A stretch of 64,000 bases of DNA from Nostocales cyanobacterium HT-58-2. Lineage in GTDB: Bacteria > Cyanobacteriota > Cyanobacteriia > Cyanobacteriales > Nostocaceae. How positions within the stretch are numbered: position 1 is the stretch's first letter; each line of letters begins with the position of its first letter. The notes under the pieces were generated by a model, which saw nothing but the letters and a program-made list of their open reading frames with translations, searched no databases and had not been told where the DNA came from. Positions 1 through 7,570 of the stretch are shown one piece after another. Position numbers and translations under genes: made by a program. Location: positions 4,901,501 through 4,965,500 of the forward strand of contig CP019636.1 in assembly GCA_002163975.1 (NCBI GenBank). Reading direction: 5' to 3'.

Positions 1-2
1 TT

Positions 3-974
3 GAACAATTTGAGGATGAGTATTTTAAAACTCATAAACGAACGACGAAAAGTGAGCATACTTTTTTTTATTACTTTTCTCGAACAAAGCGATTCACTAA
101 TCCTCAAGATTTAGCAACTTCTGACAATCTGATAAGTTCAATTGAAAAAGTTGATAAAGAATGGGCTAAATATAATGCGGCTAGAGCGATATCTGCGTTC
201 TGTCTAACATTCAAAATTGAGATTGATTTATCTAAATATTCCAAAATGCCGGAGAACAATTCCCGGAATATACCGACTGATTCTGAAATATGTGCAGGAA
301 TTCTCAAGTTTGAAGATTACCTCAATACCAGAGGGAACCAAGTTAATCAAAATGTTCAAGATAGCTGGCAGCTTTGGCGATGGGCTTACGGAATGTTAGC
401 AGTTTTTGGTTTACGACCACGGGAACTTTTTATTAATCCTGATATTAATTGGTGGTTAAGCCAAGAGAATGCAGACTTGACATGGAAAGTCCATAAAGAT
501 TGTAAGACTGGGGAAAGGGAAGCATTACCGTTACATAAACAATGGATTGAAGATTTTGATTTAAGAAATCCTAAATATTTAGAGATGTTGGCAACAGCAA
601 TTAGTAAAAAAGATAGTACTAATCATGCAGACATAACAGCATTAACACAACGAGTCAGTTGGTGGTTCCGCAAAATTGGATTAAATTTTAAACCGTATGA
701 TTTACGTCATGCTTGGGCGATTCGGGCACATATTTTAGGAATACCAATCAAAGCAGCAGCAGATAATTTAGGGCACAGTATGCAAGTTCACACTCAAACT
801 TATCAGCGTTGGTTCTCGCTCGATATGCGGAAGTTAGCAATGAATCAAGCTTTGACTAAGAAGAATGAGATTGAGTTTATTAAAGAAGAAAATGCCAAGC
901 TGAAGATGGAGAATGAAAAGTTGAAGCTGGAGATTGAAAAGTTGAAAATGGAGTTGGTATATAAGCGTAATTGA
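3..974 (+). CDS. Tyrosine recombinase (integrase), 5' end outside window
   Basis: The frame is open from the first bases of the window, so the start lies upstream; an internal ATG at 246 is not a likely start because upstream codons are protein-like. The C-terminal catalytic domain of the phage-integrase family is visible: first Arg in GLRPREL, the box-II HxxR in YDLRHAWAIR, then LGHSMQVHTQTYQRW with the His and the candidate Tyr nucleophile. It would cut and rejoin DNA at specific sites. The last ~35 residues are an unusual charged heptad-like coiled coil rich in Lys and Glu (KLKMENEKLKLEIEKLK), probably for multimerisation. Cyanobacterial plasmids and genomic islands often carry such recombinases, so it may belong to a mobile element extending left. 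Family call is firm, biological role unknown. Confidence 0.8.
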   Translation, partial: EQFEDEYFKTHKRTTKSEHTFFYYFSRTKRFTNPQDLATSDNLISSIEKVDKEWAKYNAARAISAFCLTFKIEIDLSKYSKMPENNSRNIPTDSEICAGILKFEDYLNTRGNQVNQNVQDSWQLWRWAYGMLAVFGLRPRELFINPDINWWLSQENADLTWKVHKDCKTGEREALPLHKQWIEDFDLRNPKYLEMLATAISKKDSTNHADITALTQRVSWWFRKIGLNFKPYDLRHAWAIRAHILGIPIKAAADNLGHSMQVHTQTYQRWFSLDMRKLAMNQALTKKNEIEFIKEENAKLKMENEKLKLEIEKLKMELVYKRN

Positions 975-1182
975 ATTGTCTTCGCTAATCAGGGACTTCA
1001 ATAAAAAATATCCAATTACATAAAAATATCCACTTATATAGGGTGTGTTAAGGCATTCCTCCTAACAGACCACAATAATGGCGTTTTAGGCTTTTGGCGA
1101 TAATGTTGAGATTGGTGACGCGAGCAGTAATTGTCAAAAATCAAGTTTGAAAATCTATCAAAATACGTACGCATAATTAAAG

Positions 1183-1206
1183 ATTTTCGTCAATGCGTAA
1201 GTTCTA
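1183..1206 (+). repeat. Solo terminal inverted repeat of the IS found at 43358-44553
   Basis: The sequence ends in CAATGCGTAAGTTCTA, matching the right end of the IS4-type element at 44530-44553 with one small difference. No transposase is next to it, so it is a relic of an old insertion. The rest of the 975-1456 gap between two genes shows no open frame I can support; it is AT-rich and the part just before 1457 should hold the promoter of the oxygenase gene. Confidence 0.6.
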
Positions 1207-1456
1207 GGATTAACAAATAATCAATTAAGTTGGAGAGATTTACTAGTAGTTTCAATTCTAAAAAGTGGTTGATAGAGTGACCTCCACCCGTTGGTAGAGA
1301 CTACTGGGAATCGGAAGTGGGGAACCGGGTTATAGAGCGTACACACAAATTAACTCCCCCTGAGAAAACATGGGTATTTTTTCTTTTATCAAGTTTATGA
1401 GAGATTATGAAGTTTTGTAATGAAAAGTGTACTTTTATTTCTAATTAATTATTTCA

Positions 1457-2566
1457 GTGAGAAAAATGGGAGCATACCTTGAAGAATCTAAAGATTTTGT
1501 TAAAAATATGCAAGCATTGACCACCAGAAGCTTTGAGACATTTGACGTTCGTGCACCCAAGAACCTTAAAGAGCAACGAGAGTTAGGAGAAAGGATTGTT
1601 GCTGCATTGCAGAGAGACTCACTAATCCAAATCCAAAAAAATTACCAAGAGGATTTACTAACCGCGCAAGCACTCCTGCAAAACAGAAAGTTTAATCAAT
1701 TACCATTTGATGGAAAAATTAAATTTGTAAGTGATACCACCTACACCGGCTACGTGTTTTCCGGCGAAGAGAAAAAAGGAGGTCAGTATGACCAAGTTGA
1801 GGTCTACACTGTGTTTCCTCACTTTGATAAAGACGACGAACTCGTCAAAACACTTCGCCTCCCTTGTCACGGTGAAGCAGTCTACCCCTCAGTCGAATAC
1901 AAAAATGCCATTGAAGCCTACATGAAAGCCACTGGCAATATGTGCGATCAACTCATAGAAATAATCGGTTTAGGACTAGGACTAGAGCCAAACCATTACC
2001 TCTCAAAAATGGTTCGCGACGGATTCCACCATGCCAGAGTTTTACGCTTTAAGAGCCAAAAAGAAGCAGGCGGTTCATCCAATGGGATCTCTGCCCACTC
2101 TGACTATGGCTTTCTCATCGCCGCCTCCCAAGATGATGTTGGTGGATTATGGGTCAGACCGATTACAAATGGGGAAAAAAGGGGAAGAAATTACCTCGAA
2201 GAAGAAACCACCATTGGAGCCTATAACGATCAACCCGGCTGGGCGTTTGTAACCCCAACAGCATCTGTCTGGACAGTATTTGTGGGAGATATGATGGAAC
2301 TCGCCACTGACAGAAAGCTAAAAGCCAATCTTCATAAGGTAATCCTCAATGAGGAAAAAGAACGATTTGCCATTGCTTACTTCCACGAACCCAAATTCAA
2401 TCAGACCTTCCTGTCTGTAAACTCGAAAGGGCAAAAGAAGGAAATAGTCTATGGCAAGCACCTAACCAATATGTATACCAAAGCCTATCCCAATAGAAGC
2501 ACGACAAAAAGAATCGAATCTGAAGAACTTATCAAAAATATAGATAGATTGCCAAAGATTAGCTAG
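1457..2566 (+). CDS. 2-oxoglutarate/Fe(II)-dependent oxygenase, isopenicillin N synthase-like
   Basis: A 369-residue protein of the non-haem iron oxygenase family, close in length to isopenicillin N synthase and plant 2OG dioxygenases. The iron-binding HxD lies in AHSDYGFL (about residue 213), the distal His in LHKVI, and the Arg of the RxS-type 2-oxoglutarate site is replaced or shifted in ERFAIAYFHEP. These enzymes hydroxylate, desaturate or cyclise small molecules in the cytoplasm; the substrate cannot be told from sequence. Two starts are possible: GTG at 1457 or ATG at 1466 nine bases later. The gene stands alone, with long non-coding DNA before and a MITE after it, so no operon helps to assign a pathway. 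Confidence 0.75.
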   Translation: MRKMGAYLEESKDFVKNMQALTTRSFETFDVRAPKNLKEQRELGERIVAALQRDSLIQIQKNYQEDLLTAQALLQNRKFNQLPFDGKIKFVSDTTYTGYVFSGEEKKGGQYDQVEVYTVFPHFDKDDELVKTLRLPCHGEAVYPSVEYKNAIEAYMKATGNMCDQLIEIIGLGLGLEPNHYLSKMVRDGFHHARVLRFKSQKEAGGSSNGISAHSDYGFLIAASQDDVGGLWVRPITNGEKRGRNYLEEETTIGAYNDQPGWAFVTPTASVWTVFVGDMMELATDRKLKANLHKVILNEEKERFAIAYFHEPKFNQTFLSVNSKGQKKEIVYGKHLTNMYTKAYPNRSTTKRIESEELIKNIDRLPKIS

Positions 2567-2670
2567 CTCCGACAGAAGCCTCACAGCTACACGAAGTTAT
2601 CTATAATTCATACATAATCTTACACAACAACGATTATTTATGAGTTTTTTTTCTTAAGGTATGTTATCGT

Positions 2671-3013
2671 TAGGGGCTTCCAGAAAATAAAATATACACT
2701 AAACAAGAATGATAATTATTAATATGGGGAGGGAGAGGTTGCCGTTGGCAGCCTCTCCCTCCCCCTCTTTGTAGTAAATTCAATGATGGTTTGATTTGTA
2801 GGTGTGCATAGGTGTCAATACAGTTAACGGATTCACTAAAAAAGTTATTGAAGCAAACCGCAGAGCAATTAAATAGCACTCTTCAGCCCAGAAAAGTGCA
2901 GACTTTTCATGTGTATTTGGGGAGTCTTGGGTTGCTGTTAGCAACCCAAGACTCCCCCCTTGTAATAATTATCATTTTTATTGGTTGTATATTTTATTTC
3001 CTGGAAGTCCCTA
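2671..3013. mobile_element. MITE-like element with long inverted ends and twin hairpins
   Basis: About 50 bp at each end are near-perfect inverted copies (left begins TAGGGGCTTCCAG, right ends CTGGAAGTCCCTA; both continue to ATGATAATTATTA). Inside each end sits a strong hairpin: 2726-2764 and 2919-2957, each an 18-bp stem closed by a GTT loop, but with unrelated stem sequences. Between them a 69-codon frame at 2812-3018 starts MSIQLTDSLKKLLKQTAEQL, reminiscent of a transposase N-terminus, suggesting an internally deleted IS. No transposase remains, so it would need help in trans. Confidence 0.7.
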
Positions 3014-3070
3014 AATAGGATGCCTTGTCGCCTAGTACAATGCACCCTACCAGCTTTTCCAGGCTTTTAA

Positions 3071-3610
3071 TTAAGCCTGCTCCCAAAGCTCACGGACATG
3101 GTCAGGAAGCCAGCTAGCAATTTCCTGAATCCGCTCTTCGGAAAGTTCGTCTTTGGTGGCAGAAAACACCGCTTTAACCGCTTGCTCTCGCTCGACTGTC
3201 GGTGGGAGTCCTCCTTCATTAGCAACTCGGAACAGGAAGCGATCAGAATCGATCTTGAAAATGCCTGGACCTTGCCAGGGTGGACGAACCCGGCTCAAAA
3301 ATCCCACAATCGGATTGGTGTCTTTCCAGAGGTCAGATACTTCCATCTGGAGTGCTTTCTCCTCGGTAGGTACAGCCTCTTTATGCAGTTCTGCCGCAAC
3401 GCGATCAGATGCTTCTGTCGTCATTAAGTCACGCATGACGCGAAACACAACTTCGGTAAAGTCTCTTGCGTCATACAGGTCTGCAAATCCGCCTTTGACC
3501 AAAACCTTTTCCAGGAACGAGCGATGTTCGTCGGCGATCGCAGTTCGAGAATCTTCAATCTCCGTTGGGTCAACTTCTGGAAGGTTTTGTCTGAATGTTT
3601 GATCGGGCAT
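3071..3610 (-). CDS. DUF2267 family protein
   Basis: 179 residues with the features of DUF2267: an N-terminal helical part FLEKVLVKGGFADLYDARDF followed by VVFRVMRDLM and, near the C-terminus, LPDHVRELWEQA. The function of DUF2267 proteins is not established; they are small soluble proteins, often near stress or regulatory genes in cyanobacteria and actinobacteria. A middle segment (FLSRVRPPWQGPGIFKIDSDRF) is an addition I do not recognise. The gene is alone on its strand, read leftward, with the MITE just downstream and a broken toxin-antitoxin pair upstream. Confidence 0.65.
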   Translation of the reverse strand: MPDQTFRQNLPEVDPTEIEDSRTAIADEHRSFLEKVLVKGGFADLYDARDFTEVVFRVMRDLMTTEASDRVAAELHKEAVPTEEKALQMEVSDLWKDTNPIVGFLSRVRPPWQGPGIFKIDSDRFLFRVANEGGLPPTVEREQAVKAVFSATKDELSEERIQEIASWLPDHVRELWEQA

Positions 3611-3732
3611 TGTTCTTTCTTGTGCTTGTTAAGGTTAAGTTTTTATGCTTACTATGTAAAGTCGCACAAATCAAAAACGCCTAGTATCATCCAGAAGTTC
3701 GAGATGATATTTGTTCAAAAGTTAGAAATGAT

Positions 3733-3894
3733 GTGATTTCCAATTTTTTGCGTCAGTTACCAGAACCGAATTTGATGCCGCAAGAAGAACATCCTTTAGC
3801 GAAGTTTGCTGGAGTTTTGAGTGATTCTGAAGCTAGAGAATTGCAGAAGGCGATTGCGGCAGAGTTTGAGCAAGTAGATATAGATGAATGGTAA
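3733..3894 (+). CDS. Small VapB-like antitoxin, probably remnant
   Basis: A 53-residue frame from GTG reads VISNFLRQLPEPNL, then a helical acidic tail ending EQVDIDEW. It ends on the start of a PIN-toxin-like frame (ATG at 3884 overlaps its last codons), the usual antitoxin-toxin arrangement. The region before the GTG shows no DNA-binding domain, so the antitoxin is either very short or lost its N-terminus. Function is inferred from arrangement only. Confidence 0.4.
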   Translation: MISNFLRQLPEPNLMPQEEHPLAKFAGVLSDSEARELQKAIAAEFEQVDIDEW

Positions 3895-3946
3895 GGTAGC
3901 CCTGGATACTTCTGTTTTGCTTGCCGTCCACACTGGCAAGGTTCAT
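3884..3946 (+). pseudogene. 5' fragment of a PIN-domain (VapC-like) toxin
   Basis: The first 21 codons read MNGKVALDTSVLLAVHTGKV, a typical PIN-domain opening with the first catalytic Asp in LDTS. The frame then runs into the reverse-strand DUF3368 gene and ends after about 50 codons without the remaining acidic residues of the nuclease. It is therefore a truncated RNase toxin next to its antitoxin, cut off where the second toxin-antitoxin module begins. Confidence 0.5.
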
Positions 3947-3947
3947 T

Positions 3948-4430
3948 CTACTGCGTCAGAATTTGTACCAATAACTCTGGTGCAATCCGAAATCCAGCTC
4001 TACTTATCAGTTCATCAATCACAGGCTGCAACGATTTAAGTTCGCCCGATTGTTTTGCACGTAGCAAAACCCCCAAAATCCCTGTCACTCTCAATCCTAG
4101 AGATTTAGCAACTTTTCTGCCCTCGCGTTCATCAAGGAGTGTCCAATCTGCTTTAAGTTCTATGGCAAGGGCGATCGCTTCAGATTCTCCTTTGTCCAAT
4201 GTTTGCTTCAAGAGTTGCGAAAGTGGCTCATTGCTCACTTCTCGACTCTGAATCCATCCAGTTGAAATCGCCTCACGAATTGCTTGAGAACCAGGTCGTT
4301 CTTCACTAATTTTCAACTCATCCAATACAGCACTTGGAATCAGAACCTCGCCGAACTGTTGGTGTAAAAGGATAAGCTGATTAATAATCGCCAGGTTCAG
4401 AATCGGTGAAGTGTTACTCACCACGAGCAT
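3948..4430 (-). CDS. DUF3368 PIN-like toxin
   Basis: 160 residues matching the DUF3368 family of PIN-like proteins: opening VVSNTSPILNL with the first conserved Asn/Ser-Thr-Ser, then KGESEAIALAIE with the central Glu, and DWTLLDEREGR with the Asp and Glu of the acidic cluster. Such proteins are predicted RNases acting as toxins. Its ATG overlaps the end of the UPF0175 gene by 17 bp, the normal pairing of this toxin with its antitoxin. The protein looks full length, with all acidic positions present, so the module may be functional. Confidence 0.8.
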   Translation of the reverse strand: MLVVSNTSPILNLAIINQLILLHQQFGEVLIPSAVLDELKISEERPGSQAIREAISTGWIQSREVSNEPLSQLLKQTLDKGESEAIALAIELKADWTLLDEREGRKVAKSLGLRVTGILGVLLRAKQSGELKSLQPVIDELISRAGFRIAPELLVQILTQ

Positions 4431-4668
4431 AATTCAAGTCATCATTCAATTCTTCTAAACCATAGTGCCGCACTACTCCGCGACGAGCAAGTAGTTGTCC
4501 AAATTCATATTTATCCATCTCAGCCAGTTCTCGTGCTTTACCAAAGGGGAGAATGTTTTGTGTGTAGAGAGCAATGGCTAATTCTTGGCGCAGTTCTTGC
4601 TCAACCCGCTGCTCCGGTAAACGAAGAGCTTGCACAATAGAGTCAGAGATCGAGATTTGGAGTCCCAT
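4414..4668 (-). CDS. UPF0175 family antitoxin
   Basis: 84 residues from MGLQISISDS; an upstream in-frame ATG would add 18 residues that look non-coding, so this start is preferred. The family signature is visible: LRLPEQRVEQELRQELAIAL followed by YTQNILPFGKARELA and KYEFGQLLARRG, a helix-turn-helix-like region expected to bind its own promoter. It is the cognate antitoxin of the overlapping DUF3368 toxin and would neutralise it and autoregulate the pair. Confidence 0.8.
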   Translation of the reverse strand: MGLQISISDSIVQALRLPEQRVEQELRQELAIALYTQNILPFGKARELAEMDKYEFGQLLARRGVVRHYGLEELNDDLNYARGE

Positions 4669-4703
4669 CTTCTTTAGAGTGATTAATAGTTTGTCTGTTA
4701 CTA

Positions 4704-4883
4704 TCATGCTATACTCAAGCACTCTACAGTTCTGACTCGCCGAACTCCTACTAGTTCTCGGTTTCTGAGCTTGTCGGCTAAGCTAGTGCCGACGAAGAAC
4801 TGTTTTTCAAATCCCTTGACCCGAAAGCGCAGCACAAGGTTGCCTGGTCGCTTATTGGTGTAAATCCATGTGTCTTGATCCAT
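4704..4883 (-). CDS. Small hypothetical protein (59 aa)
   Basis: An ATG-started frame reads MDQDTWIYTNKRPGNLVLRF, then VKGFEKQFFVGTSLADKL and ends CLSIA. It has a compact beta-rich look and ends inside the region before the antitoxin start. I do not recognise a family. It could be a short protein of its own or the remnant of a longer one; coding bias looks reasonable but evidence is limited. Confidence 0.4.
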   Translation of the reverse strand: MDQDTWIYTNKRPGNLVLRFRVKGFEKQFFVGTSLADKLRNRELVGVRRVRTVECLSIA

Positions 4884-4910
4884 CTCTATTTGTTTTTCCT
4901 TGTACAGTAA

Positions 4911-5303
4911 TTAGTGTCTATCGCGTTCGAGATCATGAATCACTTTCTCCAAATACCAGTTGTCTGATTGTCCTGGGTGCAGTTGCCGCTGCTGTTTGAG
5001 TAGTCGCCTGGCGGTAGAAATGTCGTAGTGAAGCATACCTTTGAGCACACGTTGCAGCTGCCTGTTCTTAGGGTCGGTTACGTATGTTCTTGACCAACCA
5101 GGCAATTTGGACTGGAATTTCGGTTTGTGTTGCTTTGAACTGTGTGGGCGTGGGCGAACAAGTTGTACCCCCAGAAATACCCACAGCACAAACAGACGAG
5201 GGAATAGAAGCAACAGCACACCAAGAGCTCCGACTAAAACTATTGCTAGAGTGGACGCGATCGCATCTGGCAATTTCCGCCATACTTGTGTTAGATAATT
5301 CAT
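4911..5303 (-). CDS. Membrane-anchored hypothetical protein
   Basis: 130 residues. The N-terminus has one or two hydrophobic stretches (ASTLAIVLVGALGVLLLLFP and FVLWVFLGVQLV, residues ~16-50), followed by a basic, soluble tail of ~80 residues with KNRQLQRVLKGMLHYDISTA and RRLLKQQRQLHPGQSDNWY. The tail looks like a short helical repeat. This arrangement suggests an inner-membrane protein with a cytoplasmic domain. No family recognised. It lies 20 bp downstream of the small 59-aa gene's start region on the same strand but the order gives no clear operon. Confidence 0.5.
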   Translation of the reverse strand: MNYLTQVWRKLPDAIASTLAIVLVGALGVLLLLFPRLFVLWVFLGVQLVRPRPHSSKQHKPKFQSKLPGWSRTYVTDPKNRQLQRVLKGMLHYDISTARRLLKQQRQLHPGQSDNWYLEKVIHDLERDRH

Positions 5304-5986
5304 GGTGAATTGAATTAAGAGCTATATTCAATCCACATTGCAGGGATTATTCAGCCAAAAGCAACGGGGAATTCTCGCATTTTCGTTTTTGTGATACTCA
5401 GTATTTCCCCGGTTGTTCTGCCATAAAAGTTTTACTTGTTTTTGATGAATTGATGCTCAGCACTTTGCTGATTGAGGGAACACTTTTAGTAACCAGGTTC
5501 AAGCTGGTCGTGTTGTCAATGGAGAATGAATGTGAGCAATTATATTGATTTACTTGATGACGACGTCATTCACGTAGCGAGTAGTTCTATGGCTTTTGAC
5601 AATTTAGGTAATAACTTATACTTTCTTAGTGAAATGCGTTGAAACCTATCCACACACCTCTGCTGCTCCTTGAAAACTGCATAACTTCATACAAGTGTAT
5701 CGATTGTATAGCTCAAACCTGCCTTCAGTAAGGGCTCCTAGGCGAACTCTTCACAGAACCATTTCCCCGAGATGGGAACTTTGAGAAAATTAGCTATACC
5801 CTTCAAACTGCGCGGAAGGGTAGATGTTGCAAAATGAGTTGCTCAAAAAAGTGCTTGGATCTCTGAGTCTGTGGTATTTTGAGCGCAAGCAGCACCTGGA
5901 ATCATCCGCGCTCCTTACTGCAAGGGGGTTTCAAGGATTTCGGCTTGTCATTGGTATGGTTGAGAGTGTATGATGAATAGGCATCC
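5304..5986. other. Non-coding stretch with an eroded CRISPR-leader-like segment
   Basis: No gene is visible. The segment 5666-5684 (CTCCTTGAAAACTGCATAA) resembles the boxA-like motif in the array 1 leader, and 5755-5782 (ACCATTTCCCCGAGATGGG core) resembles the hairpin part of the array repeats, suggesting a decayed former array start. Otherwise nothing stands out. Confidence 0.35.
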
Positions 5987-6037
5987 GCGCAACAGCACCT
6001 TGAAAACTAAATGTGGTAAGAGTTTCTACATGGTAGG
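5987..6037 (+). promoter_or_regulatory. Leader of CRISPR array 1 with boxA-like motif
   Basis: The 50 bp before the first repeat match the leader of array 2 (28474-28524) almost base for base, although the two arrays have different repeats. Shared elements are GCGCAAC, CACCTTGAAAACT (5996-6008) and TGGTAAGAGTTTC. The middle one resembles the boxA of cyanobacterial rRNA spacers (GAACCTTGAAAA). Conservation marks this as the leader side. Confidence 0.7.
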
Positions 6038-7527
6038 GTGACAAACTACCTCTTCCCCGCAAGGGGATTGAAACCACCTTGTAATAGAGCTTGAGAACTA
6101 TCACCGTAACTAGGTGACAAACTACCTCTTCCCCGCAAGGGGATTGAAACTCATCATTTCAGTGTAAACGAACAAAAAAGCCTGCGTGACAAACTACCTC
6201 TTCCCCGCAAGGGGATTGAAACTTTGAACGGATTAAGTGTGTAGTGCGTCTTTTTGTGACAAACTACCTCTTCCCCGCAAGGGGATTGAAACGTATCAAG
6301 GGTGATGAACGCTTTGGCTACGTTCAGGTGTGACAAACTACCTCTTCCCCGCAAGGGGATTGAAACGAACCAGCCGTGCAGAGATGTACGGCTTTCCCAT
6401 GTGACAAACTACCTCTTCCCCGCAAGGGGATTGAAACCTTGCTGCCGCTAGCGACGAGCTAAGCAGAAGTGACAAACTACCTCTTCCCCGCAAGGGGATT
6501 GAAACAGAGCAAAAATAGGAAGTACGTAAAATCAATGGTTGTGACAAACTACCTCTTCCCCGCAAGGGGATTGAAACCCTTGCGCTCTTCAGGGAACGGG
6601 TTTTTGGGAAGGTGACAAACTACCTCTTCCCCGCAAGGGGATTGAAACAGAAACTTACACTGGTCAGGTGTTGATTCCAAAGAAGGTGACAAACTACCTC
6701 TTCCCCGCAAGGGGATTGAAACTTGATAACCATAAATAAGTCATTTCTCTCATCAAAACGTGACAAACTACCTCTTCCCCGCAAGGGGATTGAAACCTAG
6801 ATAGGATGGAACTTGTACAGAAGCATCACCAAGTGACAAACTACCTCTTCCCCGCAAGGGGATTGAAACCTTAACCTGGCTAGCTTAACACCCACTTCGC
6901 GTAGGTGACAAACTACCTCTTCCCCGCAAGGGGATTGAAACACTGTAATACTTGTCGCGTTTGCCACAGCACTAGTGTGACAAACTACCTCTTCCCCGCA
7001 AGGGGATTGAAACGTCCTTGGTGTCACTCCATCCGTTGCCGTCCACAGTCTGGCGTGACAAACTACCTCTTCCCCGCAAGGGGATTGAAACGGAAATGAC
7101 CCAACTTTTTTATCAGTGTCTAGTTGCGTGACAAACTACCTCTTCCCCGCAAGGGGATTGAAACCATTCCTCAAGCACCCTCTCCCGCGTAGACCTGTGG
7201 TGACAAACTACCTCTTCCCCGCAAGGGGATTGAAACATGAGAAGTTTTATCTTTCCTATTCGACACTGGGTGTGACAAACTACCTCTTCCCCGCAAGGGG
7301 ATTGAAACCTCGTTCGAGCATGGATGGGATAGTACGGCAAGTATTTGTGACAAACTACCTCTTCCCCGCAAGGGGATTGAAACTTTAGAAAACAACGCTT
7401 TAGATAAAATGGACTCAAGTGACAAATTACCTCTTCCCTGTAAGGGGACGGAAATATGAAGGGTCTACCGAGAGCTGTCGCTAGAGGGTAACTTTTCCTA
7501 ATCACTTCCCCGCAAGGGGATTGAAAC
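6038..7527 (+). CRISPR. CRISPR array 1, 37-nt repeat, 19 exact repeats plus degenerate end
   Basis: Nineteen identical 37-nt repeats (start GTGACAAACTACC, hairpin CCCCGCAAGGGG, end ATTGAAAC) begin at 6038, 6114, 6186, 6256, 6330, 6401, 6469, 6541, 6612, 6686, 6760, 6833, 6905, 6977, 7055, 7128, 7200, 7272 and 7347. Spacers are 31-41 nt. A 20th repeat at 7419-7455 has several changes (CCTGTAAGGGGACGG) and a last partial one ends at 7527, so the leader is on the left and transcription rightward, toward cas6. The ATTGAAAC 3' end is the usual crRNA 5' handle. Confidence 0.98.
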
Positions 7528-7570
7528 GACAAAGAATGATATGCTGATATACTGGGATTTCTAACTTCTC

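Noticed and set aside
2812..3018. Independent small gene MSIQLTDSLK...
   Set aside because: It runs through the hairpin and inverted end of the MITE; more likely a transposase relic.
3098..3602. Plus-strand frames opposite the DUF2267 gene
   Set aside because: They are shadows of the minus-strand gene, with no family resemblance.
5640..5700. tRNA or rRNA spacer, because of CCTTGAAAACTGCATA
   Set aside because: No tRNA cloverleaf or rRNA sequence is nearby; the motif is better read as a boxA-like leader element.
6154..7532. Open frames repeating SIPLRGRGSL or FQSPCGEEVV on either strand of the arrays
   Set aside because: They are read-through of CRISPR repeats and spacers, not proteins; the same holds at 28316-28913 and 30668-32010.
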